From: Odontocerum albicorne
Taxonomy: Eukaryota > Arthropoda > Insecta > Trichoptera > Odontoceridae
Reading direction: 5' to 3'
Assembly: GCA_949825065.1 (NCBI GenBank)
Contig: OX463849.1
Coordinates: 4,464,001 to 4,528,000 of the forward strand
Length of the DNA stretch: 64,000 nucleotides
Positions 22,695 to 33,320 of this stretch are shown here, piece after piece. Numbering within the stretch: the stretch's first letter is position 1; every line of letters begins with the position of its first letter. A program made the position numbers and the translations under genes. Below the pieces are notes generated by a model. The model saw nothing but the letters and a program-made list of their open reading frames with translations, had not been told where the DNA came from and ran no database searches.

Positions 22695-22765
22695 TAACGG
22701 TATAACCTTGCCAGTTTCAAGCTTTTTACCTAATCATCAGGGGAGTACAAAAAATAATCTTAGTA
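22695..22765 (-). mobile_element. PLE tail fragment (right part)
   Basis: AACGGTATAACCTTGCCAG and TAATCATCAGGGGAGTAC match the conserved PLE end (minus sense: CTGATGATTA, then a decayed GAAA box). It continues the tail broken by the MITE at 22123-22694. Confidence 0.7.
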
Positions 22766-23734
22766 TGTAAATGTAAGAATGTACTGTTACAATTCGTCAT
22801 ATTTTAAGGATTAAACTTTTTTACTATAAAGAAAAACCAATTTTCATTAAAACAAGTTTTTTTTTATCTAGTTACCCATGAATATAAAAGTGCTTAAATT
22901 TAATAAAGTACATAGGTCAAAGGTTGTGAATTTTTGGCAACTTTATTCTGTTGTACAATTTCATGTCAATTTGTTACAGTGCATACGTGATTTTATTTTC
23001 TTCACTTTGTATTCTGGTCTCACTTAAGCGAGACTAAGTTTTTCGTGTTTCATAAAATTTTTATTAACATTCAATTGAGAACTTATTACACGGGAATGTT
23101 TTGAATAACGAATTTTTCTCTTACTAAATTTAAAGTTTTTCAAGTATAAAAACTACATAGATAAAAACATATCTGAGGGTGAAGGTTTCGTTGATAAGGA
23201 AAAAAACGTGAACTTAACGCTGACAAAATACTTTCAGCAGGGTGAATTGCCTAAACAAAAAAAAACTTAATACAGATGTTTGGATTTAGTTGAAGAATAA
23301 AGTGTCAGGGCATATATTTAAACGATTGAACATTTAATAGAACGAATAAATATAATAAAATTTAACAAAATAAGTATGTATGTGGTAGAAATACTGATGA
23401 AAATATAGTATTAAGTAAATTATATTTTGAAAGAAGGAAACGAAAAAAGTTATATCTCGATGGTCGTTATAAAAATAATCCGAAATTGTTTCATTCATTT
23501 TATTTGAAAATTCCTAACAAAATACTTTTTCTTTGAAACTATATAAGATTTCGTTTAGAGATGATTAAAAAGTTAAAATTATATTGTAATAAAATATAAA
23601 GAAATCTTTTAACACAAAACAGAATATAATTTACTGGGTTATACGGAAAGTAATTTCGTATTGCTAGGTCAAAATCATACGCAAAATGCGACATTTTTTA
23701 AAAATTTTCAATATTTCAGTAATATCTCGTGTTG
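22766..23734. other. Non-coding spacer of the inverted duplication
   Basis: AT-rich with no recognised coding sequence. Confidence 0.4.
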
Positions 23735-24053
23735 GTTATTATAATATAAATAGGCTAAAGCCCGTACGACGGTTGTCGCCAAAGCAAGAATACGAGAATT
23801 GAATTTTGAATACAAGAGAGCGAGAGAGGAATACTTAGATTCTCTCCGAAAGTAATTAGAAATTTGAATCTCGGTGGGTCCGTGATACTGAACGAATTTT
23901 AAATACCTAGCTAACAATTTTTGAACCGGTGTAAAAAGGGACGATGTATAAATTATATATACTCGTATAAACAAAATTTACATATATGATTATTTATTTT
24001 CATAACTGTAGAATTTGTTTTACTTCCGTGAATATTTCACGGGTTGCAACTAT
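23735..24053 (+). mobile_element. Helitron-related 3' fragment, non-coding
   Basis: It shares AATAGGCTAAAGCCCGTACG, GAATACGAGAATTGAATTTT, CAAGAGAGCGAGAGAGGAAT and the terminal hairpin CCGTGAATATTTCACGG (24026-24042) with the Helitron at 476-1175, in reverse orientation. The last bases are CTAT rather than CTAG. The helicase region is absent. Confidence 0.65.
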
Positions 24054-24300
24054 TATAGTTATCAATCAAAGCCGTGATTTGGTTGTCGTAAGTAGTAATC
24101 GGCCTTTAGGGGCTGAAATCATCTTCGAGTGTCGTATCATCAACATAGAAGTTTTAAACAAAATTAGACACACAAGATTGATAATTGCATCGTAGCCATA
24201 CACAGAAAAAATATTTTTGTTTGGTTTGTGTCGCATTTTTTGTTTATGGGAGGAAAATATCATGCATAAAAAAAAACAACAATTTTTGTTCCATCGTCAA

Positions 24301-24690
24301 AATTAATATAAGACTCGCTCCGTCCTTGGCACGCTTTAAGAAGCGACTGAAAAAACTCTTAATTTCTAATCAGTTAAATAACGTGTTTCATTCCTGATTT
24401 ATATTTTATCTTCCTCTTCACCATCCCTTCCTTTCCTTTTGATTGATGACATCTCACTTTATATGAAAAATAATGTTCATATGATTGTCCGTCGTTGTGG
24501 GGTTCGTGAGCATATGCTCACGTATGTACTCGTATGTGTTATGGATTTCATGGGGATGGATAGTCATTTGAATGATTTATGTGACCACGTAACTTGCTTT
24601 ATTTACTTTTGTCTGGTTGGCTGGAAGAGATTGCCACCTGGCAATAAGCCCGCCAGATTGTTGTTGAAATAAGTGTTAAATAAATAAATA
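24301..24690 (+). mobile_element. Family K LINE 3' end
   Basis: The coding part ends IRLAPSLARFKKRLKKLLIS and NQLNNVFHS with a stop near 24397. An untranslated region follows, ending in GTCTGGTTGGCTGGAAGAGA, GGCAATAAGCCCGCCAG and a (TAAA)n tail. The protein end matches the C-terminus of many Jockey/CR1-group reverse transcriptases (LWN..P..IR.APSL..FKKRLK). The copy is 5'-truncated, and its tail is shared with the SINE at 50.1 kb. Confidence 0.75.
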
Positions 24691-24703
24691 AAATTTCGTC
24701 TTT

Positions 24704-24750
24704 ACCAAATACCGCTTATTCCACTTTTTGGTGGAATAAGCGGTGTTTGG
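24704..24750. repeat. Palindrome of PLE-tail ends at a junction
   Basis: ACCGCTTATTCCAC (14 nt), TTTTTG loop, then GTGGAATAAGCGGT. The perfect arms are 14 bp, extending to 20 bp with one mismatch. The arm resembles the PLE tail (AAACACTGTTTATTCCACTT). It lies between the family K tail and the right arm of the inverted duplication. Confidence 0.8.
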
Positions 24751-24754
24751 TTTA

Positions 24755-25214
24755 TAAAAATGGAGTCGTATACAATACAACAACGCGTTCAAATTGTTGA
24801 ATTATTTTATGTATTGTAATCTCCGGAAACTGTGATGGTAATTGGCCAGCAAGACCATGTGATCTGACAACGTTGGACTATTTTCTCTGGAGTTACGTGA
24901 AAAACCAGGTCTATAAGAATGACCCCCAATCAGTTACTGAGCTGAAGGAGTAAAATTATTCGCGTTAGTGGTGAGTTAGAACTGCAATTATGTATACCAA
25001 AATGTCATCAAAAATTTTGACAAAAGAGTGAACATCTGTGGAGCTGCAAGAGGTGGACATTTGGCGGATGTTGATTTTTGTGTTTAAATTTCATACATTA
25101 TACTTCAATGACCAATAAAAAGTTTTTTGAAATCAAAGCAAATTGTGTGTTTTATTCAAGAATTAATAAAATTTGAATAAAAAAAAAAACGCTCAATTTA
25201 AAAGACTCTTTATA
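24755..25214 (+). mobile_element. Mariner-type deletion derivative (MITE), copy 2
   Basis: It starts just before the transposase ATG (24760) and has the same fusion of MESYTIQQRVQIVELFYV to the GNWP.RPCDLTTLDYFLW part. Here a 4-bp difference at the junction puts the parts out of frame. The right terminal repeat is AAATTTAAAAGAC-like and abuts PLE tail AAGTGGAATAAACAG. The left terminal repeat is missing. Its position in the PLE tail is the same as copy 1, so both come from one insertion copied with the arm. Confidence 0.75.
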
Positions 25215-25290
25215 AAGTGGAATAAACAGGGTTTGACTAAACAAACAACAATGTTCCACAGAGTTAATGCCTTAACTAGTAATAATAAAC
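25215..25290 (+). mobile_element. PLE tail fragment
   Basis: AAGTGGAATAAACAGGGTTT, then ACAATGTTCCACAGAGTTAA and TGCCTTAACTAG match the PLE outer block. It forms part of the right duplication arm. Confidence 0.65.
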
Positions 25291-25424
25291 TAGAACTAAA
25301 TTAGAATTTATTCTTGTGAATAAGGCTTTATACTCGTACTATATATTAATTGTAGGAATGATATTTAACCCTTTAATAAAAGTTGTTTGATATTTTATTT
25401 GGTAAACATTTTTGTAAAACACAA

Positions 25425-25530
25425 ACACAAAAAGTGGAAAGAACAGTGTTTAAAAACATATTACAATGTATTTAAACCTCCACAATGTTAATGCTTTAAT
25501 TATAAATACTATATTAATAACACTTTACAT
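25425..25530 (+). mobile_element. Second PLE tail fragment
   Basis: AAAAAGTGGAAAGAACAGTG and AAACCTCCACAATGTTAATG match the PLE end plus the outer block also present at 37.7 and 54.6 kb. Confidence 0.6.
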
Positions 25531-26074
25531 GCTTATGTGTTACTGGTGATTTTTAAAAAGATACTTTATTTTAAAAATGATTTTGAATTAAAATTTAGGC
25601 GGCATGTATTTAACAGTGTCTGGTGTTATTATTTAAATTTTTGTTTTAACCTTGAGTTATTTTGAAATAATCAAATATTTTTATTTATGTTAAACTTTTA
25701 AAATCACCCTTGGGAACGGACAAAGGTTTTCTTAAAGAGAAAATGTTCGAAACAAAAAACCCACCTCATTAAATATACAAAAATTATATCATGTCTTGAA
25801 ATTTCCACGAATTCCTTTTCTTTGTTTTCACTTTTTCTGTTTATTTTCCAAAAAGTAAAAAACACCATTACACTTATATTGTTTGAAATAAATAACCTTT
25901 ACTGAGGAAAACTTTTCGAATAATACTTACAAAACTTATAAGTGTCAAAAAGGCTTATTAAATCGTATTTTTTAAAATTTTCGAAAACGAGCCAAGAGTA
26001 ATACTTTTTTTTGTACAACCTGTGTGTGTTCTAATATATACTAAATTACTAATCAACCTGCACCATCACAACCA
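25531..26074. other. Non-coding AT-rich gap
   Basis: Nothing recognised. Confidence 0.4.
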
Positions 26075-26205
26075 TGGTGTTTTATTTGACAAGATGCGTG
26101 TCTTTAAACCCGCGGGCTGCGATTTGAATTCCTTTCTTTTATTTCTGGTTGGTTCGAAGAGATTTCTACATAGCAATATATCTCCTAGGCTGTAATATAT
26201 CGTCG
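26075..26205 (+). mobile_element. Decayed SINE
   Basis: CGGGCTGCGATTTGAATTCC resembles a box-B region. It is followed by TCTGGTTGGTTCGAAGAGAT and AGCAATATATCTCC, the SINE/LINE K tail. The head is poorly kept. Confidence 0.4.
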
Positions 26206-26650
26206 TTGCTTGAGTCTTGAGCTGCTCTTACACGTCAATCGTGTGTAATCTGTGAGAAAACAGCCCGATTCTAGATGCATACTTCTTCCCGCATATGTCA
26301 CAGATATGTGGAACTGCTCAGTCGCCTGGTAACGCTGACGCATGTTCGTAGCACGCTGACTGCTTCTTACACGTCTAGCCGTTGAGACGCTATCAGTCCT
26401 AGAAAATATGGCTCTCCATCCTCCAATGTTCTGAGCCTCCTGTTTACAATCCTTAGACGCCTCGCACAAAGCCAGCGACTCTCGTACACTGTCATTATAG
26501 CGCTTTCTCTGCACACCAACCCTTTCATTGCACACGACTTCCCCGTATAAGATGCGTTTTCGGAGCCTGTATTCACCTATGCGCAACAGGATATCACATA
26601 TTCTGTCCACCGTAATTTTGCATTTACAACCATATTCTCTATAGCTTTAT
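26185..26650 (-). pseudogene. LINE C-terminal region with zinc-knuckle-like end
   Basis: Two overlapping minus-strand frames join by a shift near 26600: LRWTEYVI in one, then IGEYRLRKRILYGEVVCNER and RYNDSVRESLALC in the other. This follows LRW.GHV.RM...R.PK..LYGE...G.R..G.Q..R..D....L and W....RT at the end of a LINE protein. The end (GRSMHLESGCFLTDYTRL) resembles the C..C....S..GL..H finger of this group, with the first cysteines damaged (SVTYAGR). The reverse-transcriptase core is absent. It differs from families B, J and K. Confidence 0.65.
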
Positions 26651-26799
26651 AGTTTGAGCGTTGACTGAGATATTTGTGACATGAATTCGATGAAGGAAAC
26701 GCTGGTGCACATTTTGAGGCTTCGAATGTGTTGTATATATGTACAATGTAATTGTAATATAAACAATATTTGGTCAAGAGTAAGAAACACGTCACCTTG

Positions 26800-27600
26800 T
26801 TTTTAAATTTATTTGGGATTTTTCCCCAAATAAAGAGGATTACAGAGCTATATCAGAAAGAGATGAAAATATCAGTTTGGCAAAAGCGAAACCCATCAAA
26901 TAATGGCGGAAGTAAATCAAACACTTAAATAAATATTTTGAAAATAGTATTTTTCATTCAATTTAAAAGTTATTTAGTATTTATATTTCACTGTTCAAGA
27001 GAAAAGTTAGCTAACAGTGAAAATTGAGTATAGAACTCCTGAGTATTGAATATAGAACTCTTTGATAACCGACGTACTAACAATGAACATTGAATATAGA
27101 ACTCCTGAGAATTGAATATAGAACTCCTTGATAACCGACGTAATAACAACGAGAATTAAATATAAAACACGATTTGAATATGGAACTCCTTGGTAACCGA
27201 TATACTAACAGTGAGAATTACATTTTTTAGATTTGACTAATAATAAATTACCCATTAATAATTACGACAATAAATATTTTTTTATTAATTTAACAAAAAA
27301 GTTCTTAGATTACAATATTTTCTTTGAAAGTGCGTGATTTTTTTTCAAAGAAGGATAAAAAGTGCTGACTTACATAATCCCATTAAGAAGTGACAGCTGT
27401 CAAAAAATATTGGATAGATGTTCTAAAATATATTTTGAAAACATCATTTCTTGGTAACCGACGTACAAACGTCGATAATTTCATATATATATATAGGCAA
27501 GTGACCAATAATTTTCAATAAACTACAGGGAATTTGATAGTCCCATTTCAGTCATAATCTGCTTTGCAAATTGTCACTTTGTGGTGCAGATGCAAAAAGC
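26800..27600. other. Non-coding stretch with imperfect tandem repeat
   Basis: At about 27020-27215 the phrases TGAATATAGAACTCCT and TTGATAACCGACGTA recur three to four times with variable spacing, an old minisatellite. The rest is anonymous. Confidence 0.6.
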
Positions 27601-27829
27601 GACCCTCGTAATTAAACCATTTGCATAGACAGACGCGCTCCACGATGGAGCAAACAATAGCTAAGGATAGGAATTTGTTAAATTTGCATAGCACCGGTTT
27701 TCTGCCTAAATTTCACCATGTTCATACTAGACACCCGCTGCAAAATGATATTGTTAAGGGAAAATGCTTGATTTCATTACATTTTTCTAGAAATTTTGAT
27801 TACATACGATTTTTTAACGTTTTTTAATG
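27601..27829 (+). other. Unrecognised short frame
   Basis: A 68-codon frame (27621-27827) contains RSTMEQTIAKDRNLLNLH and FHHVHTRHPLQNDIVKGKC. Composition is not low-complexity, but I do not recognise a domain. It lies directly upstream of a family J 3' end in the opposite orientation. It may be a small transposon piece. Confidence 0.2.
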
Positions 27830-28260
27830 AAGCAATCTATAATAAATACATAAATTTGCCGTAGTTAATACTCATATAACAATATTACTTTAGAACTGAA
27901 CAACTCATCTCAATTCTATATTATAACTATAAGCTAGCTTGATTTTAATTTCCTACATATAATTTAACATTTTAATTGATTTTAATATTTAATTTCTTAG
28001 AAATAGTAAACACCAACATACTAACTTATAACTAGATAACAATCCTTACAACAAATTATTTCAATACTAATTATTTAACATTCCCACCAAGTTAGTCTCA
28101 CTTGCATATCACCACATTTAATCAGACATTGGTTCTCCCTGCTAATACTGTCGGTGGACTAGTCAGGTAACAGATGATGCTTCCGAAGCCTGTACTTATA
28201 ACGGAAAGTTAATCAAAGTTTCTCTCGTAAGCCTTTGGGGCAGCGATTAGAGGATTTCTT
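27830..28260 (-). mobile_element. Family J (Jockey-like) LINE 3' untranslated end
   Basis: Plus-strand blocks GCTAATACTGTCGGTGGACT, AGTCAGGTAACAGATGATGC and CTGTACTTATAACGGAAAG match the 3' region of the element at 62110-63055. No coding sequence is retained. Confidence 0.65.
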
Positions 28261-28559
28261 ATTTACATCCTAAATTAATTGGTATCTTCAAAATAAACTT
28301 TTCTAGAAAATCTTGATTTTGAATGAAAAAAATAATCAAGCCTCTTTAATCGACGTGAAAGAATGCATTGTCTTTTTGTTCACTCTTTTCAATACATTTT
28401 TCTGTAATGCTTGTCAGTTGAAAGTCTCCATGTCCTGTGGGCTACGAGTATTCTCTCGTCTGGTATCTCTCACAGTCTTATGTTCGGATCCCTCGAGATT
28501 TGTGATATAGCCTCAAAAGTAGGGTGATGAACCTCCTCTAAACCTCCTAGAAATGAATA

Positions 28560-29059
28560 CAGGTGATCCTCGACTTTCTTACGTTCTACTTTCATACAAT
28601 TTGTTATTTCGTACAAATTTCGTAGTGCATTTAAAAGTTAGATTTTTATCGATATGTATCGCAAAGACGCGCGTACTTCCTTGGACTTTGACAATCAAGA
28701 ATATGAACGATACTTTCATGCATCTTAACAAAGTTTTGACTATCATGGAAGAATGTGACCCCAATGGAGAGCGTATATCTCATGTACGAAGGGCAATAAA
28801 AAAGACACAGCGTGTTACAGAACTCTTTATCAAGAAAAGATAAACGAGAGTACAATTCAACTATCTCTTGATAAATTTATAAAGAAAACACCAGAAACTA
28901 ACTAATAAAGTGTTATTTATTTATATGCTAACACATTTCATTAAAAATAAATGTTTTATAAACACTTTTTGGTGTTTTTTTTATTGCTCTACTTTCATAC
29001 ATTTCAACTTTCGTACTCATTTCAGGAATTAATTAGGTACGAAAGTCGAGGACCGCCTG
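28560..29059 (+). mobile_element. 500-bp pogo/Tigger-like element
   Basis: Termini are CAGGTGATCCTCGACTTTCT and, in reverse complement, CAGGCGGTCCTCGACTTTCG. They are flanked by TA at 28558-28559 and 29060-29061. CAGG..TCCTCGACTT ends with TA duplication are typical of pogo/Tigger elements of the Tc1-mariner superfamily. Inside (to 28843) is a transposase-like tail, LNKVLTIMEECDPNGERISH and VRRAIKKTQRVTELF, so it is an internally deleted copy. CTTTCATACA-type repeats occur near both ends. Confidence 0.75.
28687..28843 (+). pseudogene. Tigger/pogo transposase C-terminal remnant
   Basis: The frame ends LTIMEECDPNGERISHVRRA and IKKTQRVTELFIKKR before a stop at 28843. It has the charged, helical style of a Tigger C-terminal extension. 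No HTH or DDE region remains. The assignment rests mainly on the element ends, as the protein match is from memory of the family and not strong. Confidence 0.4.
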
Positions 29060-29061
29060 TA

Positions 29062-30059
29062 CATTTGAGACTCTTCCACGAAGGGACTGGTAGTCTAGAC
29101 CATTCCGTACGAGCATAGTGGGAAATAAATGAAACCCCCATATGCAAGCAATGTGCATTGCAATGCTGGCCACACCCAAAACTTATTACGCGAAAAATGT
29201 TTGTCGTGATAAGAATCTCTGGTACAGTGGCAATATGCGTTTTTCGACAAGAAAACGGCATGATTGTACGAGTATGTTATTAACCGAGGACCAATTCAAT
29301 GAGAACGTAAACAATGATGTATTCCGGTCACGCTCTTTAATATGTCCGAATCTCCAATTCAGACATGACATGGAGGATAGCACATAAATTACTAAATGAT
29401 TTTGGTTTTCTCTTCAGACCTTTTTAATGGCTCTCTGGTTGGTTTTTATCGATTTGTATATGGTAAAAAAACCGTCTAGGTTGTACTGCATACAACGAAA
29501 TCGAAATACATTACATTGTGGTAAATCACACTAAAGCGAGTATTTTTTATTTTATTTATTTTACACATGACAAGAAATATACATAATTAGCGAAAAAACA
29601 ACACTTAATTAAATTTGTACACACAATTTCAATGGATCTGGGTTTTTTGCCTTTCATTTTTCGTATCCCCAGTAAACTAGGCTTTTTCCTGTATCTCACT
29701 GAGGACATATAGCAGGAAAAAATAAATCGATACTTCTTTCCGATTTTCGATTATATAAAACTCCGTTGCACATTCTCATCAATCTGATAAACAGTGACAC
29801 TCAATTACTTATGTATACATCACGTGAATCAAACCCCTCACACTTCATCTCTCCAGACAGACCAAAACGTTCATCCCACAATATACCGCACATAATCGTA
29901 AAAAAATAAATAAAAAAAACAGCACACTTAAGAGCGCATACAAACGTTTGCTACGACTCATTCCTTGTGCAAGACCAAGTATTCAAACTCCTGTCGCATA
30001 ACAACCAAGCTCCGATCGACTGCTTACATTGTTTTCCTCTTTTTGATTTTATTGAATTC
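29062..30059. other. Non-coding stretch with shadow frames
   Basis: Overlapping 65-81 codon frames at 29022-29387 on both strands have no known motif. The 29690-29720 block (CTCACTGAGGACATATAGCA) resembles 61345-61370, perhaps a shared LINE untranslated region. Otherwise nothing recognised. Confidence 0.35.
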
Positions 30060-30735
30060 GGTACCCCATTGTATGCCATGGGAGCCAAACAGGCCTATTT
30101 CCTTTGGGCAAAATATGTTTGAACTCTAGGGATAGTGAACATTTGATTATCCGCCATGCGTATCATGTGTCTCTGCTGAGTCTGCATCTTCCCCTCCTCT
30201 CGATGATAGCGCCAGAGAATGGATTTGAAATGCAAATTGGCTATATTCAGGACCCGATACTCTCTGATACAGCTCCACTGTGTAATACCGGGCAGGAAGT
30301 CTATTCATTATTTTTATAATCATTTTTTGAAAACCCTGCAGTATGTGTTTTTGTGTTAAGGTGCATCTCCCTTAACTGATTTACCGTAAAAAAAGTGTCG
30401 ACAGACAAAAGGTGAAGTATAATATATAGTTTGAAGAATATTTTCACTGAGCACATTTCGAATCGTACGGAATATGTACCCTAGTTTTCTAATTTTTGTC
30501 CTCAAAGCGTTAATATGGACCTCCTATGAAGGAGCGTTAACATGAACCTTCTAAACCTATGAAGACACTTAATACTATCAACCCTTTCCAAAGAAACACA
30601 ACTACAGTTAGTCAAAGGTGAACAAGTGTGCAGTGTGATGTATTTATTTAAAGGTGCTTGAGTTCTTGTAGAGATGCTATATGTAATGTATTTAGTTTTT
30701 TTAGGAGTCCATCCCTTAACCGTACGCAATTCTTT
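30060..30735 (-). pseudogene. Non-LTR reverse transcriptase, post-catalytic region, decayed
   Basis: Minus-strand pieces in several frames read in order: STRTQAPLNKYITLHTCS and SLERVDSIKCL (cf. the ...I.EV.S.KYLGV region), LRTKIRKLGYIFRTIRNVL, IIKIMNRLPARY, then SILWRYHREEGKMQTQQRH and LAPMAYNGVPNSI (cf. Y..LPN.I). This is the thumb and tail of a Jockey/R1-group LINE reverse transcriptase with at least three shifts or stops. The catalytic centre is upstream and missing; a mariner fold-back begins just beyond at 30755. Confidence 0.6.
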
Positions 30736-30989
30736 GTTTGCCTTTGAAAATATAAGGTGTTAACATAAGTTGTGTTCAAAATGAGCACCAAAAATAAAAC
30801 AAAATGATAAATGTTATACGTCATTCAAAAGAAAATTGTTTGGTCTACAAGATGTTGTATTTGCTTTTACGTTACATATATTACTTTATTTGATTACAAG
30901 CGTTCAAAATGGAATGTCAAGCAGACGAAAGTGAGCATTTTCGACACCTCCTTCTGTTCGCGTTCAATTGAGGAGATAAAGCCGCCAAA

Positions 30990-31175
30990 GCTGCTTGCGA
31001 TATTTGCAAAGTGTACGGTAAAGATGCTATGAATGAAAGGACAGCTCGTCGATGGTTTTTTCGTTTCAAAGAAGGTAATTTCGACCTAAAAGACATGGAG
31101 CGTTCCGGAGGACCAGTGGACTTCGATGAGGACCGCTTAAACCATATTATTCATGAAGATCCCCTTCAAACATTT
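30990..31175 (+). pseudogene. Mariner transposase N-terminal HTH part (left half)
   Basis: Residues NERTARRWFFRFKEGNFDLK, then DMERSGGPVDFDEDRLNHII and HEDPLQT match the paired HTH DNA-binding region of mariner/SETMAR-type transposases (cf. RTCRRWF.RFK.GDFDL.D..R.GRP). The reading ends at the fold junction near 31170. The upstream start in the same half is disrupted. Confidence 0.8.
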
Positions 31176-31495
31176 TTTATCACCATTTTTTTTTCATCAC
31201 CATTTTTAAATAATTTTTCATCACCAGTAACGATGCGGTAAAATAACATTCGCTTGTGGCCATGCGTAGCTCGATGACGCGCGAGCAAACCAGCAGAAAT
31301 TGTCGAACGTTGATTTTTGTTGTTTTCACTCAAAACATGTGAAACCCAAGCGCCGAACTTCTGGACTTTTCCCATTGATTTAAGATGACGGTGTACAGTC
31401 ATGTGACTACAATTTATCTGTTTAGCCAATTCTACGGTGGTTTGAAGGGGATCTTCGTGAATAATATGGTTTAAGCGGTCGTCATCGAAGTCCAC
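31170..31495 (-). pseudogene. Mariner transposase N-terminal to first catalytic motif (right half)
   Basis: The frame reads DFDDDRLNHIIHEDPLQT, then LAKQINCSHMTVHRHLKSMG, VQKFGAWVSHVLSENNKNQR and RMLFYRIVTGDEK. VTGDEKW carries the first catalytic Asp of mariner transposases; here the Trp after it is lost (DEKLF). A run of AATGGTGATGAAAA repeats follows to the fold junction. About 180 bp present in the left half (the HTH segment) is deleted in this half, at CACCTCCAGTGGACTTCGA. Non-functional. Confidence 0.8.
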
Positions 31496-31706
31496 TGGAG
31501 GTGACGAAAATGCTCACTTTCGTCTACTTGACTTTCCATTTTGAAGGCTTGTAATCAAATAAAATAATATATGTATTGTTAAAACACACAATATCTTGTA
31601 GAGCAGAAATTTTTCTTTCGAATGACGTATAGTTTTTACCATTTTCTTGTACTCTTGATGCTCATTTTTAAATTGGAAAAAAAACGGACACAACTTATGT
31701 TAACAT

Positions 31707-32661
31707 CTAATACATCATCCCTTTTACTGCCCTCGAACATAATATATGATAGATGTTTGTCCATTTGAACTTCTGAAAATTAAAATTTGTCTACTATAAA
31801 CTTTTACTTTACTCGATCGTTCACGTTACTAAGATTTTTTTTCTCAAAGCTTTCAATTATTATTTTTTTCCAAAAAATACTTAACAACACACATTACCAG
31901 AAATGTGACTTTAAATTCATAAAAAATGACATACATTTTCTTCCAAGTAAAAAAAGAATATATTCACACATATACTAATAACCAATACTTAAATAATATG
32001 TAACCTGATGTTAACAAAGTTAAACGTTTATTTTACTATTAAAAAAACCCAGATTTTTTCACAAATGTTTTTCCACCCTTAACAATGGTTTATACGGTAC
32101 TGAACTTCCGGTAGTCATGTCAAATAAACCTTATAGTCAGATATCCACTGTGACGTGATCGATGCGCTTATATATCTAAATCAGTGTCTCTCAATTGCAG
32201 TCGGGAGTTTTTTATTGTAAATACTGTCGTGTTAAGTACAAAAAGTTTCATGTACAAAACATTATAAGTTTAAAAACATAAGACATAGACAAAGCTTTTA
32301 GCAAAAGTGAAATAGTAATAAATAACCAAACAATACAAACGGTTTCAACACTTTTGGGACAATAAACCATCCCTTCTTCCAATTAAACATAACACTTGTT
32401 AAACCTTAGAATTACTCTTGTAACAAACTGGGACCATTCCGCCTAAAAAGAGCCTCGATATAAAAGATGGAAACATGCCGTGGGGATTGTTGTTATTACT
32501 GGAATAATAATAACGAAGTCGTTTTTATTTTATTTTCTAATATAGAGTTATACAAAGTGAATGTATTTTTTTGACAAATTAAGTAAATATCAATTTAACC
32601 CTAAACTTCTAGCCTATAATTTTTGGTGTTGAATTATTGACATGCAGTCAATGTGTCGTCT
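31707..32661. other. Non-coding AT-rich stretch
   Basis: Nothing recognised; the frame at 31787-31978 is low-information. Confidence 0.4.
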
Positions 32662-33320
32662 TTAACCTTTTCCTTCCGGTGCTAAAAAAATCGCGCGTCC
32701 CGGTGCTGTGTATTTAATACACATCAATACATATGTAAAAATGATCGATTTAAAATCGAAAAAATAAGAATATTCATAGCCAATCGCTTAAATTAATTAA
32801 ATTTGAAGTCAAAAGTGATAATAAGTGAAATTTAATTGCTGAAAACATGAAAATACGAGTACATCGGCCCACGTTCGTAAAACGGGCACAGAGACCACCT
32901 CGTATGGATGCCCGCGAGCTACTGAGACGGGACTCGGAACACTAATACTGTGTAACATAGACATAAGAAGAAAGAAACAACTGCGAATTGAGATTCTATT
33001 TCTTGCGTTCCCATATACCGAAGTAGATTGAGAGTGAGACTTGTATAGTATCGCATCCTCACCCATAGCGGTTTTTAGAATTAATATACTTACGTCACAC
33101 GTTTGATTGTATTGTTGAATTTATTCCCGATTTTCACAAAATATCTCTGATGTGGGCGATAAGTGCTAATTATTATTAATATTATTTTTTCATTCAATGC
33201 GTAAATGTATTACGGAGGCATACATAAAATCTGAACCCAGTATTTATTATGTTTATAAAGATATTAAAGTTTTTAGAAGCAATGTGTACTAGTTACACAT
33301 CACAGGGAAGGAGGGGTTAA
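32662..33320 (+). mobile_element. piggyBac-like MITE, copy 2 (659 bp)
   Basis: Bordered by TTAA (32662-32665, 33317-33320). The left end is TTAACCTTTTCCTTCCGGTG. The right end in reverse complement is TTAACCCCTCCTTCCCTGTG, giving imperfect terminal repeats. It is longer than copy 1 at the left end (GCTAAAAAAATCGCGCGTCC) and in the middle (about 32900-32980). No transposase. A target of TTAA is the hallmark of the piggyBac superfamily. Confidence 0.8.

Larger units (their letters stand above)
24755..25420 (-). repeat. Large inverted duplication, right arm
   Basis: Inverse counterpart of 21925-22610: deleted mariner-type element, PLE tail, then ATTTAACCCTTTAATAAAAG and TTTGATATTTTATTTGGTAA. 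The arms match closely with scattered changes. Confidence 0.85.
30755..31706. mobile_element. Folded (head-to-head) mariner remnant
   Basis: Both ends carry GTTAACATAAGTTGTGT in inverted orientation (30759 and 31704). From the left, a plus-strand mariner 5' half runs inward to about 31170. From the right, a minus-strand 5' half runs inward past the same point. Both encode mariner transposase N-termini, so two 5' halves are joined tail to tail and the 3' half with the rest of the catalytic domain is missing from both. Flanks are TA-rich. Confidence 0.8.

Noticed and set aside
28553..28843. Small host gene of 96 codons
   Set aside because: It lies inside an element with 20-bp inverted ends and TA target sites; the start of the frame is the terminal repeat itself.
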